The notes under the pieces: model-generated
Seen by the model: the letters and a program-made list of their open reading frames with translations, nothing else
What the model was told of the DNA's origin: nothing
Database searches by the model: none
In this document: in pieces, positions 1 to 5,673 of the stretch
Layout: every line of letters starts with the position of its first letter
Position numbering within the stretch: the stretch's first letter is position 1
Translations under genes and position numbers: made by a program
Origin: Flavobacteriaceae bacterium
GTDB taxonomy: Bacteria > Bacteroidota > Bacteroidia > Flavobacteriales > Flavobacteriaceae
Reading direction: 5' to 3'
DNA length: 7,890 nucleotides
NCBI GenBank assembly: GCA_015489265.1
Contig: WFZY01000019.1
Coordinates: 1 to 7,890, forward strand

Positions 1-950
1 AAAGACCGTTGTTGTTTGGTCAAAAAATAGTCGGCGGCATCCAATAATACTTTTTTAGGCACCAAGCCGATAATTTCCGAACCGGTGACACGCACGCCAC
101 GCTTCCCGGCAGATTTCACCGTTTCATCAAAAACCAAATGTACCGGTGCGGCTTTAATGTCGGTAATATTGTAGGACACTTGCGCAATACCATATTCTTC
201 AATAAACCAACCGATACCCTTTACGCCTTTAAATTTTCCCGGAATACGCACCGGTTTACCGTTTTTATCCAAGACTTTTTTACCGGTGATCGGATTGCCT
301 TCACGTTTGATGCGTCCGGCTTCTCTGATATCAAAAGCTATGGCATTGGCGCGCCTTGTTGAAGTTGTATTGAGGTTGACATTGTAAGCCACCAAAAAAT
401 CACGAGCCGAAATAGCAATGGCACCGGATTGCGCCACTTCATCATCAAATGAATTGGGACCGAAATCAGGTTGCCAATCCGGATTTTGTAATTTGTCAGG
501 TAAAGCTTCGTATTCACCGGCTCTGACATTGGCTAAATTACGCCGCTTTTCTTCGGTAGCGGCATTTTCATAAAAATATACGGGAATATGCAATGCTTTT
601 CCGACACGTTCACCCAATTTCCGGGCGTATTCTGCCGTTTCTTCCATTGAAATATTGGCTATCGGCACCAAAGGACAAACATCGGTAGCCCCGAAGCGTG
701 GATGTTCCCCTTTATGATGTCGCATGTCGATGAGTTCTTTGGCTTTTTTGATTAAGCGGTAAGCGGCTTCAACAACTTGTTCGGGTTCGCCTACAAAAGT
801 AATAACCGTTCTATTGGTGGCTTTACCCGGATCAACATCTAATAATTTTACCCCTTCTACCGTCTCTACTTGACGGGCTATTTCATTGATTTTATTGAGA
901 TCGCGTCCTTCACTGATATTTGGGACACATTCAATTAAGCGCTTTTTCAT
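1..950 (-). CDS. ftcD: Glutamate formimidoyltransferase (formiminotransferase domain), 3' end off the window
   Basis: This enzyme transfers the formimino group of N-formimino-L-glutamate to tetrahydrofolate, the last step of the histidine degradation route that yields glutamate, in the cytoplasm. I translated 316 uninterrupted codons from the ATG at 950-948 to the left edge; no stop is reached. The N-terminus MKKRLIECVPNISEGRD is typical of the family. The stretch RHHKGEHPRFGATDVCPLVP (residues 77-96) contains the conserved active-site histidine (H83, matching His82 of the mammalian enzyme). YNVNLNT and QVSYNITD in the second half also fit. The visible part is about the size of the formiminotransferase domain alone (roughly 325 residues), and its end (DYFLTKQQRS) resembles the linker that continues into the cyclodeaminase domain in bifunctional proteins. 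Whether that second domain is present cannot be told here. The leader is A-rich with no Shine-Dalgarno, and I see no clear -7 box. Family assignment is firm; mono- versus bifunctional is open. Confidence 0.93.
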   Translation of the reverse strand, partial: MKKRLIECVPNISEGRDLNKINEIARQVETVEGVKLLDVDPGKATNRTVITFVGEPEQVVEAAYRLIKKAKELIDMRHHKGEHPRFGATDVCPLVPIANISMEETAEYARKLGERVGKALHIPVYFYENAATEEKRRNLANVRAGEYEALPDKLQNPDWQPDFGPNSFDDEVAQSGAIAISARDFLVAYNVNLNTTSTRRANAIAFDIREAGRIKREGNPITGKKVLDKNGKPVRIPGKFKGVKGIGWFIEEYGIAQVSYNITDIKAAPVHLVFDETVKSAGKRGVRVTGSEIIGLVPKKVLLDAADYFLTKQQRS

Positions 951-1031
951 AGGTTTATTTTTGGCTTAAAAATACATAAAATTTGTAATTTTTTTTATGT
1001 GTTTGACTTAAAAAAGTAAAAAAATTTTTTT

Positions 1032-1058
1032 TTGAATAATTTAAAAATCTTATATTTG
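1032..1058 (+). promoter_or_regulatory. Bacteroidota-type promoter for the CAU tRNA
   Basis: A perfect TAnnTTTG -7 box (TATATTTG, 1051-1058) lies 18 bases before the mature 5' end of the tRNA. A TTG at 1032-1034, ending a run of T, could serve as the -33 element, but the spacer is only 16 bases, shorter than the usual 17-21 or so. The expected transcription start is around 1062-1064, leaving a short 5' leader for RNase P to remove. Confidence 0.6.
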
Positions 1059-1076
1059 CACTCGCAAGTAATTGCA

Positions 1077-1151
1077 GGACCCATAGCTCAGTTGGTTAGT
1101 AGCACCTGACTCATAATCAGGGGGTCGCTGGTTCGAGCCCAGCTGGGTCCA
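1077..1151 (+). tRNA. tRNA with CAU anticodon (elongator Met or Ile2)
   Basis: A full cloverleaf can be folded. The acceptor stem GGACCCA/TGGGTCC (1077-1083 with 1144-1150) is 7 bp and perfect. The anticodon stem is CCTGA/TCAGG around loop CTCATAA, with anticodon CAT at 1112-1114. The T arm is GCTGG-TTCGAGC-CCAGC (1127-1143). The discriminator is A1151 and CCA is not encoded. The first pair is G-C, which argues against an initiator tRNA. The D arm is odd: the 5' strand GCTC faces GTAGC instead of the usual GAGC, so either T1100 is bulged or the fourth pair is a C-T mismatch. A CAU anticodon fits elongator Met or, if C34 is modified to lysidine by TilS, Ile2. The C-G pairs at acceptor positions 4 and 5 match the E. 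coli TilS determinants and lean towards Ile2, but this is not decisive. Confidence 0.93.
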
Positions 1152-1155
1152 CTTT

Positions 1156-1198
1156 TAACATTTTTAACAAATTATTTTTGTTGTTTGTAAAAATGTTA
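1156..1198. repeat. AT-rich inverted repeat between the tRNA and the small ORF
   Basis: TAACATTTTT (1156-1165) and ACAAA (1167-1171) are the reverse complement of TTTGT (1184-1188) and AAAAATGTTA (1189-1198), giving a 15-bp stem with one bulged A (1166) and a 12-base loop. It starts five bases after the tRNA and ends exactly where the -7 box of the next gene begins, with the -33 TTG inside the loop. It may be the 3' end or terminator of the tRNA transcript, an operator over the small gene's promoter, or both. The arms are almost pure A/T, so chance palindromy is possible. Confidence 0.5.
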
Positions 1199-1206
1199 TA
1201 TATTTG
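1178..1206 (+). promoter_or_regulatory. Bacteroidota-type promoter for the small PID-tail protein gene
   Basis: TTG at 1178-1180 and TATATTTG at 1199-1206 are separated by 18 bases, a good match to the TTG / TAnnTTTG promoter of this phylum. The expected start is near 1210-1212, leaving a leader of about 22-24 bases to the ATG at 1234. This placement rules out the in-frame TTG at 1204, which lies inside the -7 box, as a start codon. Confidence 0.65.
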
Positions 1207-1233
1207 CTTATTATACCTAAAATAAATTGCCTT

Positions 1234-1428
1234 ATGAAAGGATTTTTCGCAACTATCTTAAATTTTTTACCGGTGTTAATATTTGCCGGTGGGCATCGTC
1301 CACCCACTCCGGTACGAGGACCGGCGCCCCCACCCGGATTACCAATTGATCAATACTTACTGTTATTGTTCATTATAGGAGTATTATTGATTTCGCTAAG
1401 TCCTAAATGGGTTAAAATAAAAAAATAA
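1234..1428 (+). CDS. Small proline-rich secreted/membrane protein with PID-type C-terminal tail
   Basis: This is a 64-residue protein of unknown function. Residues 1-18 look like a signal peptide: MKGFF start, hydrophobic core, and F17-A18 before G19-G20. A short linker of about 20 residues follows, rich in Pro and Gly (GGHRPPTPVRGPAPPPG, 19-35). Next come P37-I38-D39, a hydrophobic stretch QYLLLLFIIGVLLISL (40-55), and a basic end KWVKIKK. The layout matches the tiny flavobacterial proteins known as PID-CTERM, in which Pro-Ile-Asp, a membrane segment and a basic tail form a putative sorting signal; that assignment comes from memory and is not proven here. I chose the ATG at 1234 because the longer frame would start with a TTG inside the promoter. 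The gene has its own promoter and ends just before a strong terminator. It converges on pgi. Confidence 0.7.
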   Translation: MKGFFATILNFLPVLIFAGGHRPPTPVRGPAPPPGLPIDQYLLLLFIIGVLLISLSPKWVKIKK

Positions 1429-1440
1429 TTACTATAAAAT

Positions 1441-1476
1441 ATATAAAAAGTCCGAGTTTATTCGGACTTTTTATAT
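1441..1476. terminator. Bidirectional intrinsic terminator between the small gene and pgi
   Basis: Positions 1441-1455 and 1462-1476 form a perfect 15-bp inverted repeat: ATATAAAAAGTCCGA, 6-base loop GTTTAT, TCGGACTTTTTATAT. The GTCCGA/TCGGAC core is flanked by A on one side and T on the other, so a T-run follows the GC-rich core in both directions. It sits between convergent genes, 12 bases after the plus-strand stop. It also overlaps the last codons of pgi on the minus strand, and the pgi stop (1458-1460) lies in the loop. Confidence 0.9.
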
Positions 1477-3035
1477 TCTCTTAAACGGGTAATTAGTGCT
1501 TTTGTTGATTTATCGTGTGAATAAGTCATACTATTAAAATCTTCTAATATTCTATTAGCTAAGCGTTTGCCAAGTTCTACACCGAACTGATCAAAAGCGT
1601 TAATTTGCCAAAGCCATGCTTCAGTAAAAGTTTTATGTTCGTAATAAGCCAGCAAACTTCCTAAACTTTCCGGTGTAATTTCGTCTAATAAAATAGTCGT
1701 TGAAGGACGGTTTCCTTCAAAATGTTTATAGGGAATATCATTAGCATCACCAATCATTAAAGCTTCGGATTGTGCTATCATATTGGCAAGTAACATCTTG
1801 TGGTTTTCTTTAAATCGGGTATTTTTATTGTTTATTTCTGCAATAAAATTAACGGGAACTATTTTGGTGCCTTGATGTAAAAGCTGAAAAAATGAATGTT
1901 GCGCATTGGTTCCGATATTACCCCAGACAATATTACCGGTTTGCCAAGCCACAGGTTCATTTGACAAAGTCGTAGATTTACCGTTACTCTCCATTATCAG
2001 TTGCTGCAAAAAATCCGGAAGATATTGTAATTTGTCGGCATATGGAATGTATGCTTCAGTTTCAAAACCATATAAATTATTGTATAAAATGGTTAAAAAT
2101 GCAGCAATAGCCGGTAAATTTTGATGAAAAGCTTCAATTCTGAAATGCTTGTCCATTGCATAAGCACCTGCTTTTAATTTTTGATAATTACCATATCCAA
2201 TAGCCAAAGGGATGGCTATTCCGGCGGGACTCCACAGCGAATAACGCCCCCCAACCCAATCCCACATCGGGAAAATATTTTCCGGTGCAATACCAAAATC
2301 TTGAGCTTTATCTATTTGTGTACTAACCGTCACAAAATGCTTGGCAATAACATTTTTACCAAACTGTTCGATGTATATTTCTTGAACTTTACGGGCATTG
2401 GTTAGAGTTTCCTGTGTAGAAAAAGATTTGGATACAATGACAAATAAAGTCGTTTCCAAATTTATTTTATGCAATAATCGGTCTAATTCAAACGGGTCGA
2501 TATTGGATAAAAAGTGGATATTTAGATGATTGCGATAATCCGAAAGCGCTTTTACGACCATTTTAGGTCCCAAATCAGAGCCGCCGATACCAATATTTAC
2601 GACATCGGTTATGGCTTTACCATTGACACCTTTCCATTGTCCGGAAATAACTTTACCGGTAAAAGATTTTATCTTTTCTTCTGCCTTTCTAATTTCAGGA
2701 ATGATATTTTTTCCCTTAACTTTAATAGGTTGGTCATCCGGTTGTCGTAGGGCGGTGTGTAAAACAGCACGCTGTTCGGTTTTGTTGATCAACTGTCCGG
2801 TAAACATGGCTTCAATTGCCTGACGCGTTTGTATGTCATCAGCTAAACCGGCAAAAAGATTAAGCATTTTTTCGTCCCAACGATGTTTTGAAAAATCAAA
2901 ATAAATGCCGTTAAAATCGAATGTAAAGGTTTTTAAATGTTCCGGATGGTCAAAATTGGAAAGTATCCGGTTATTTTTAATAGTTTCAAAATATGTTTTT
3001 ATGTTTTGCCACGAATTTGTTTCAAAAGCTTTCAT
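1458..3035 (-). CDS. pgi: Glucose-6-phosphate isomerase
   Basis: The enzyme interconverts glucose-6-phosphate and fructose-6-phosphate in the cytoplasm (glycolysis, gluconeogenesis and supply of fructose-6-P for amino sugars). The protein is 525 residues, close to the usual 545 or so of the long bacterial form. Visible landmarks are the phosphate-binding NIGIGGSDLGPKM (147-159), SKSFSTQET (202-210), signature 1 DWVGGRYSLWSPAG (259-272, R264), the catalytic base E349 in QLIMES, H380 in NAQHSFFQLLHQG, and signature 2 around FDQFGVELGKRL with K490. All catalytic residues known for the family are present. The start is the ATG at 3035-3033; no SD is seen. It lies 216 bases after murA on the same strand. 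I see no convincing -7 box in that gap, so read-through from the upstream genes is likely. The last codons and the stop are built into the terminator hairpin. Confidence 0.97.
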   Translation of the reverse strand: MKAFETNSWQNIKTYFETIKNNRILSNFDHPEHLKTFTFDFNGIYFDFSKHRWDEKMLNLFAGLADDIQTRQAIEAMFTGQLINKTEQRAVLHTALRQPDDQPIKVKGKNIIPEIRKAEEKIKSFTGKVISGQWKGVNGKAITDVVNIGIGGSDLGPKMVVKALSDYRNHLNIHFLSNIDPFELDRLLHKINLETTLFVIVSKSFSTQETLTNARKVQEIYIEQFGKNVIAKHFVTVSTQIDKAQDFGIAPENIFPMWDWVGGRYSLWSPAGIAIPLAIGYGNYQKLKAGAYAMDKHFRIEAFHQNLPAIAAFLTILYNNLYGFETEAYIPYADKLQYLPDFLQQLIMESNGKSTTLSNEPVAWQTGNIVWGNIGTNAQHSFFQLLHQGTKIVPVNFIAEINNKNTRFKENHKMLLANMIAQSEALMIGDANDIPYKHFEGNRPSTTILLDEITPESLGSLLAYYEHKTFTEAWLWQINAFDQFGVELGKRLANRILEDFNSMTYSHDKSTKALITRLREYKKSE

Positions 3036-3040
3036 TATTG

Positions 3041-3085
3041 GTTATTTGATGATATGGTTATTTGGTGATTTGAGAAATTGAGGAT
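3041..3085. repeat. Intergenic repeat modules in the leader of pgi (copy 1)
   Basis: GGTTATTTGATGATATGG is followed by GATATGGTTATTTG (3051-3064) and, after 11 other bases, AATTGAGGAT (3076-3085). The GATATGGTTATTTG and AATTGAGGAT modules recur in the same order at 5204-5230, in front of the DUF4290 gene. The region is itself internally repetitive (GGTTATTTG / GGTGATTTG variants). It looks like a low-complexity intergenic repeat, not a gene. Read on the minus strand, it forms the end of the pgi leader. Confidence 0.6.
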
Positions 3086-3093
3086 TTTGTTGA

Positions 3094-3167
3094 TGTCGTT
3101 TCGAACCTAGTAAAAAATCTCTGTTTCTATATAAAGATTTCTCAGTCGTTCCTTCTTCGAAATGACA
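3094..3167. repeat. Decayed palindromic intergenic repeat
   Basis: The outer arms TGTCGTTTCGAA (3094-3105) and TTCGAAATGACA (3156-3167) are inverted with one mismatch. Inner arms AAATCT (3115-3120) and AGATTT (3135-3140) are also inverted. The right half, reading AGATTTCTCAGTCGTT then TTCGAAATGACA, resembles the short palindromic repeats scattered between genes in many flavobacterial genomes, which carry AGATTTCTC and TTCGAAATGACA-like strings (from memory). The arms differ by a small indel and several changes, so this copy appears old. It has no coding content. Confidence 0.55.
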
Positions 3168-3251
3168 GAAGTTTCATTCGTTTGAACACTCAACTACCTT
3201 TGTTTTTACTTCACATATTATTAAAATACTTAAGTTACTTTCAACTTGTAA

Positions 3252-4559
3252 CTAATTCACGCGTTCTATTCTGGCACCCAATTTGTTTAATTTCGCGTCA
3301 ATGGCTTCGTAGCCGCGGTCAATTTGTTCGATATTATGAATCACACTTTTGCCTTCGGCAGACAAGGCAGCAATCAATAAAGAAACGCCTGCTCTGATAT
3401 CAGGCGATGTCATTGTTGTGGCTTTTAAGGGTGTTTTATGGTTTAGCCCGATAACGGTTGCGCGGTGTGGGTCGTTTAAGATAATCTGAGCGCCCATATC
3501 AATTAATTTATCAACAAAAAACAGACGGCTTTCAAACATTTTTTGATGTATCAATACCACGCCTTCCGCTTGAATAGCCGTTACCAACACAATACTCAAT
3601 AAATCGGGGGTAAATCCGGGCCAAGGGGCATCAGCTACCGTCAAAATTGACCCGTCCATAAAGGTTTGTATGGTGTAATGTTCTTGCACCGGAATATAGA
3701 TATCGTCATCACGGCGTTCCAGTTTGATACCGAGTTTTTTAAACACACGGGGGATTTGCCCCAGATTTTCCCAACTGACGTTTTTAATGGTAATTTCAGA
3801 GCGGGTAATAGCTGCCAAGCCAATCCAAGAGCCAATCTCAATCATATCGGGCAAAACGCGGTGTTTGGTGCCGCCGAGTTTTTCAACCCCTTCTATTGTT
3901 AAAAAATTAGAACCGATACCTGATATTTTTGCGCCCATCCGGTTGAGCATTTTGGTCAATTGTTGGATATAGGGCTCGCATGCAGCATTGTAAATAGTAG
4001 TTTTGCCTTCGGCAAGCACAGCAGCCAAAATAATGTTTGCGGTTCCGGTAACCGAAGCTTCATCAAGCAGCATATCGGCACCTTTGAGTTGCTTAGCAAC
4101 CACACTAAAAAAGTGTTTATCTGATTCAATTTTTAATTCGGCACCGAGTTTGATAAAACCTTCAAAGTGTGTATCTAATCGGCGACGCCCGATTTTATCA
4201 CCGCCCGGTTTGGTCATATAAGCTTTTCCGAAACGCGCGAGTAAAGGCCCCATTATCATAATGGAACCGCGTAAACCACCGCCTTTGGTTTTAAATTCTT
4301 CGGATTGCAAGTAATCCAAATTCAAATCATCGGCTTGAAAAACATAAGTTCCTTTAGATTTTTTCCGGATTTTAACACCAAGATTACGCAGAATATCAAT
4401 CAGTTTATTGACATCGACTATATCCGGTATATTTTCGATTGTAACTTCTTCATCGGTCAATAAAACCGCACTAATAACTTGCAGCGCTTCATTTTTGGCA
4501 CCTTGTGGAATGATTTCGCCTTTAAGACGGCGTCCGCCTTCAATGATAAAAGAACCCAT
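3252..4559 (-). CDS. murA: UDP-N-acetylglucosamine 1-carboxyvinyltransferase (Asp-type active site)
   Basis: MurA transfers enolpyruvate from phosphoenolpyruvate to UDP-GlcNAc, the first committed step of peptidoglycan synthesis in the cytoplasm. The protein has 435 residues, a full-length inside-out alpha/beta barrel protein. Visible landmarks are GAKNEAL (20-26) with K22-N23 that bind substrate, GPLLARFGKAY (104-114), the active-site loop KPGGDKIGRRRLDTH (117-131), PWPGFTPDL with D319 (the catalytic Asp305 equivalent), and SPDIRAG with R389. At the loop position where E. coli has Cys115 this protein has D121 (codon GAT at 4199-4197), the form associated with natural fosfomycin insensitivity. 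The start ATG at 4559-4557 shares its A with the TAA of DUF4290 (TAATG), so translational coupling is likely. The stop is TAG. Confidence 0.97.
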   Translation of the reverse strand: MGSFIIEGGRRLKGEIIPQGAKNEALQVISAVLLTDEEVTIENIPDIVDVNKLIDILRNLGVKIRKKSKGTYVFQADDLNLDYLQSEEFKTKGGGLRGSIMIMGPLLARFGKAYMTKPGGDKIGRRRLDTHFEGFIKLGAELKIESDKHFFSVVAKQLKGADMLLDEASVTGTANIILAAVLAEGKTTIYNAACEPYIQQLTKMLNRMGAKISGIGSNFLTIEGVEKLGGTKHRVLPDMIEIGSWIGLAAITRSEITIKNVSWENLGQIPRVFKKLGIKLERRDDDIYIPVQEHYTIQTFMDGSILTVADAPWPGFTPDLLSIVLVTAIQAEGVVLIHQKMFESRLFFVDKLIDMGAQIILNDPHRATVIGLNHKTPLKATTMTSPDIRAGVSLLIAALSAEGKSVIHNIEQIDRGYEAIDAKLNKLGARIERVN

Positions 4560-5188
4560 TAATTACGTTTTTTTCGATAATTTTTTTGTTTATAATGACC
4601 ATTATTGTTTTTACGCTTTTTGACCAATTGACTGGCATCACGCAGTTCGTATTCTCCGGCTTTCAAATCGATTTTACCATTGGACAAAATACGCAAATGT
4701 TCAAAAATGACTTCATCACTAACCGTATCTTTATTCCAAGTCAAATAGTTTTTCTTCATGTGATTGGCAATGGTGCGAATCAACAAATCTTTGAGTTCGC
4801 CTTCTTCCCATTGAACCGCTTCGTCAATCATTTTTTTGATAATATGTCCATAATATCTAAACTGATAACCTTTTTTGGGATAAGGTAATTTTTCGGGACG
4901 GGCTTTTAGTTTTTCGGGACTTGGTTTTGGAAACGGCGAATCGACATCCAAATCGAAATTTGCCATGATAAACAAGTGATCCCATAGTTTGTGTTGAAAA
5001 TCCGGCACATCACGCAAATGGGTATTTTGTCTGCCTAACAAATTGATAATCGCACGGGCATTTTTGTTGCGTTGATCACGGTCTTCAATGGTTTTCAGAT
5101 AGTTGACCATCTCATGAATATATCGCCCGTATTCGGGAATAATCAATGGCTCTCTATCGGTATTGTAAGTAAATTTTCGTTCTTGCAT
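4559..5188 (-). CDS. DUF4290 family protein
   Basis: This is a 209-residue cytoplasmic protein with no signal peptide or membrane segment, recognised as DUF4290, a family largely confined to Bacteroidota and often next to murA. Its biochemical role is not known to me. The sequence begins MQERKFTYNTDREPLIIPEYG, continues with helical, charged segments (EMVNYLKTIEDRDQRNKNAR about 26-45; GHIIKKMIDEAV about 114-125), includes a proline-rich link (SPFPKPSPEKL about 84-94) and ends with a strongly basic, Lys/Asn/Arg-rich tail from about residue 189 that could bind RNA or another acidic partner (inference). It overlaps murA by one base through TAATG and follows DUF493 by 60 bases (73 if counted to 5249 from the start of the leader repeat differs little). 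The tight link to murA suggests a role tied to wall synthesis, without direct evidence. Confidence 0.88.
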   Translation of the reverse strand: MQERKFTYNTDREPLIIPEYGRYIHEMVNYLKTIEDRDQRNKNARAIINLLGRQNTHLRDVPDFQHKLWDHLFIMANFDLDVDSPFPKPSPEKLKARPEKLPYPKKGYQFRYYGHIIKKMIDEAVQWEEGELKDLLIRTIANHMKKNYLTWNKDTVSDEVIFEHLRILSNGKIDLKAGEYELRDASQLVKKRKNNNGHYKQKNYRKKRN

Positions 5189-5200
5189 ATTTTTGTAATT

Positions 5201-5230
5201 GGTGATATGGTTATTTGATGAATTGAGGAT
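5201..5230. repeat. Intergenic repeat modules in the leader of DUF4290 (copy 2)
   Basis: GATATGGTTATTTG followed by ATG (5204-5220) and AATTGAGGAT (5221-5230) repeats the modules seen at 3051-3064 and 3076-3085. Here the two modules are only three bases apart, against 11 in the other copy. Both copies lie between same-strand genes, shortly before a start codon, in the same orientation. It fills half of the 60-base gap between DUF493 and DUF4290. Confidence 0.6.
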
Positions 5231-5248
5231 GTGTTTTCGCCTTTGAAC

Positions 5249-5584
5249 TTAAAGCGCTACTAAACCGTCTATGCCTTCCATAGATTTGTACCGATTAATC
5301 ACGGCATCCGGATTTGCTTCTTCCGTGACAACGGTAATGCTGACATATTTACCGGTCTTTGAGTAATTCTTTTTCAAATCAATCTCTTGATTTCCAAAGC
5401 GTTGTTCTACTTTGGCAACATTATCATCTTGATTAGGCACGATAAATTTGTACATATATTTTGTCGGCCAGTCCGTGTTTTTTTCCAATTCTTCTTTTAA
5501 GCGATCATAAAATGCCACTTTTTTTGCTGCTTGTTCTTTGGGTGTTGTTGGTTTATTTTCCGGTTGTTCTGACATAACTTTCAT
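5249..5584 (-). CDS. DUF493 (YbeD-like) family protein
   Basis: This is a small cytoplasmic protein of 111 residues. After a polar N-terminal extension of about 22 residues comes a domain (FYDRLKEELEKNTDWPTKYMYKFIV..., about 25-111) with the alternating strand/helix pattern of the DUF493/YbeD family, which has an ACT-like ferredoxin fold and is suspected of a regulatory or ligand-binding role. WPTKYMYKFIVP (39-50), KYVSITV (79-85) and the ending EGIDGLVAL are typical. The molecular role is unknown. Two starts are possible: ATG at 5584 or ATG at 5575 (MSEQPEN). The -7 box at 5605-5598 puts the RNA start near 5594-5592, giving leaders of about 9 or 18 bases, so the shorter form is a real option. 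This is the first gene of the minus-strand unit leading into DUF4290, murA and pgi. Confidence 0.85.
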   Translation of the reverse strand: MKVMSEQPENKPTTPKEQAAKKVAFYDRLKEELEKNTDWPTKYMYKFIVPNQDDNVAKVEQRFGNQEIDLKKNYSKTGKYVSITVVTEEANPDAVINRYKSMEGIDGLVAL

Positions 5585-5597
5585 TAAATATTAAATA

Positions 5598-5605
5598 CAA
5601 ATATA
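5598..5605 (-). promoter_or_regulatory. -7 box for the DUF493-DUF4290-murA-pgi unit
   Basis: Plus-strand CAAATATA reads TATATTTG on the minus strand, a perfect TAnnTTTG. It lies 13 bases upstream of the first possible DUF493 start. No good TTG -33 element is seen at the expected 17-21 base spacing; the nearest lies 28 bases away. It is the only exact -7 octamer I found upstream of the unit. Confidence 0.5.
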
Positions 5606-5659
5606 CAATTATTTGATGACAGAGAAAAATAGACAAAAAAATATGTTTTCAAAATTATT

Positions 5660-5667
5660 TATATTTG
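5660..5667 (+). promoter_or_regulatory. -7 box immediately in front of the first DUF3667 gene
   Basis: TATATTTG at 5660-5667 is a perfect TAnnTTTG. Only six bases (CAAAGC) separate it from the ATG at 5674, so the predicted transcription start falls 0-3 bases before the start codon, implying a leaderless or nearly leaderless mRNA. A matching -33 TTG is not evident. It is divergent from the DUF493 promoter, 55 bases away. Confidence 0.5.
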
Positions 5668-5673
5668 CAAAGC

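Noticed and set aside
138..529. Short open frames on both strands near the left edge
   Set aside because: They lie within the continuous formiminotransferase reading frame, which I translated without a break from 950 to 3.
1204..1233. Longer N-terminus for the small PID protein starting at a TTG
   Set aside because: The TTG is the end of the TATATTTG -7 box, so it would not be within the transcript; starting at ATG 1234 gives a clean signal peptide.
3036..3251. Promoter for pgi
   Set aside because: I found no CAAAnnTA (minus-strand TAnnTTTG) in the gap at a sensible distance from the start codon.
3233..3253. Possible terminator hairpin AGTTAC / GTAACT at the end of murA
   Set aside because: The stem is only 6 bp, AT-rich, has no T-run and includes part of the stop codon; it is too weak to call.
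3641..3972. Several open frames of 66-82 codons on both strands
   Set aside because: All lie within murA in other frames; the murA frame is complete with intact motifs.
4586..4888. 100-codon plus-strand open frame
   Set aside because: It is antisense to the DUF4290 gene, has no promoter or recognisable domain, and follows from that gene's codon use.
5665..5673. TTG start three codons upstream for the first DUF3667 protein
   Set aside because: It lies inside the -7 box; the ATG at 5674 is the sensible start.
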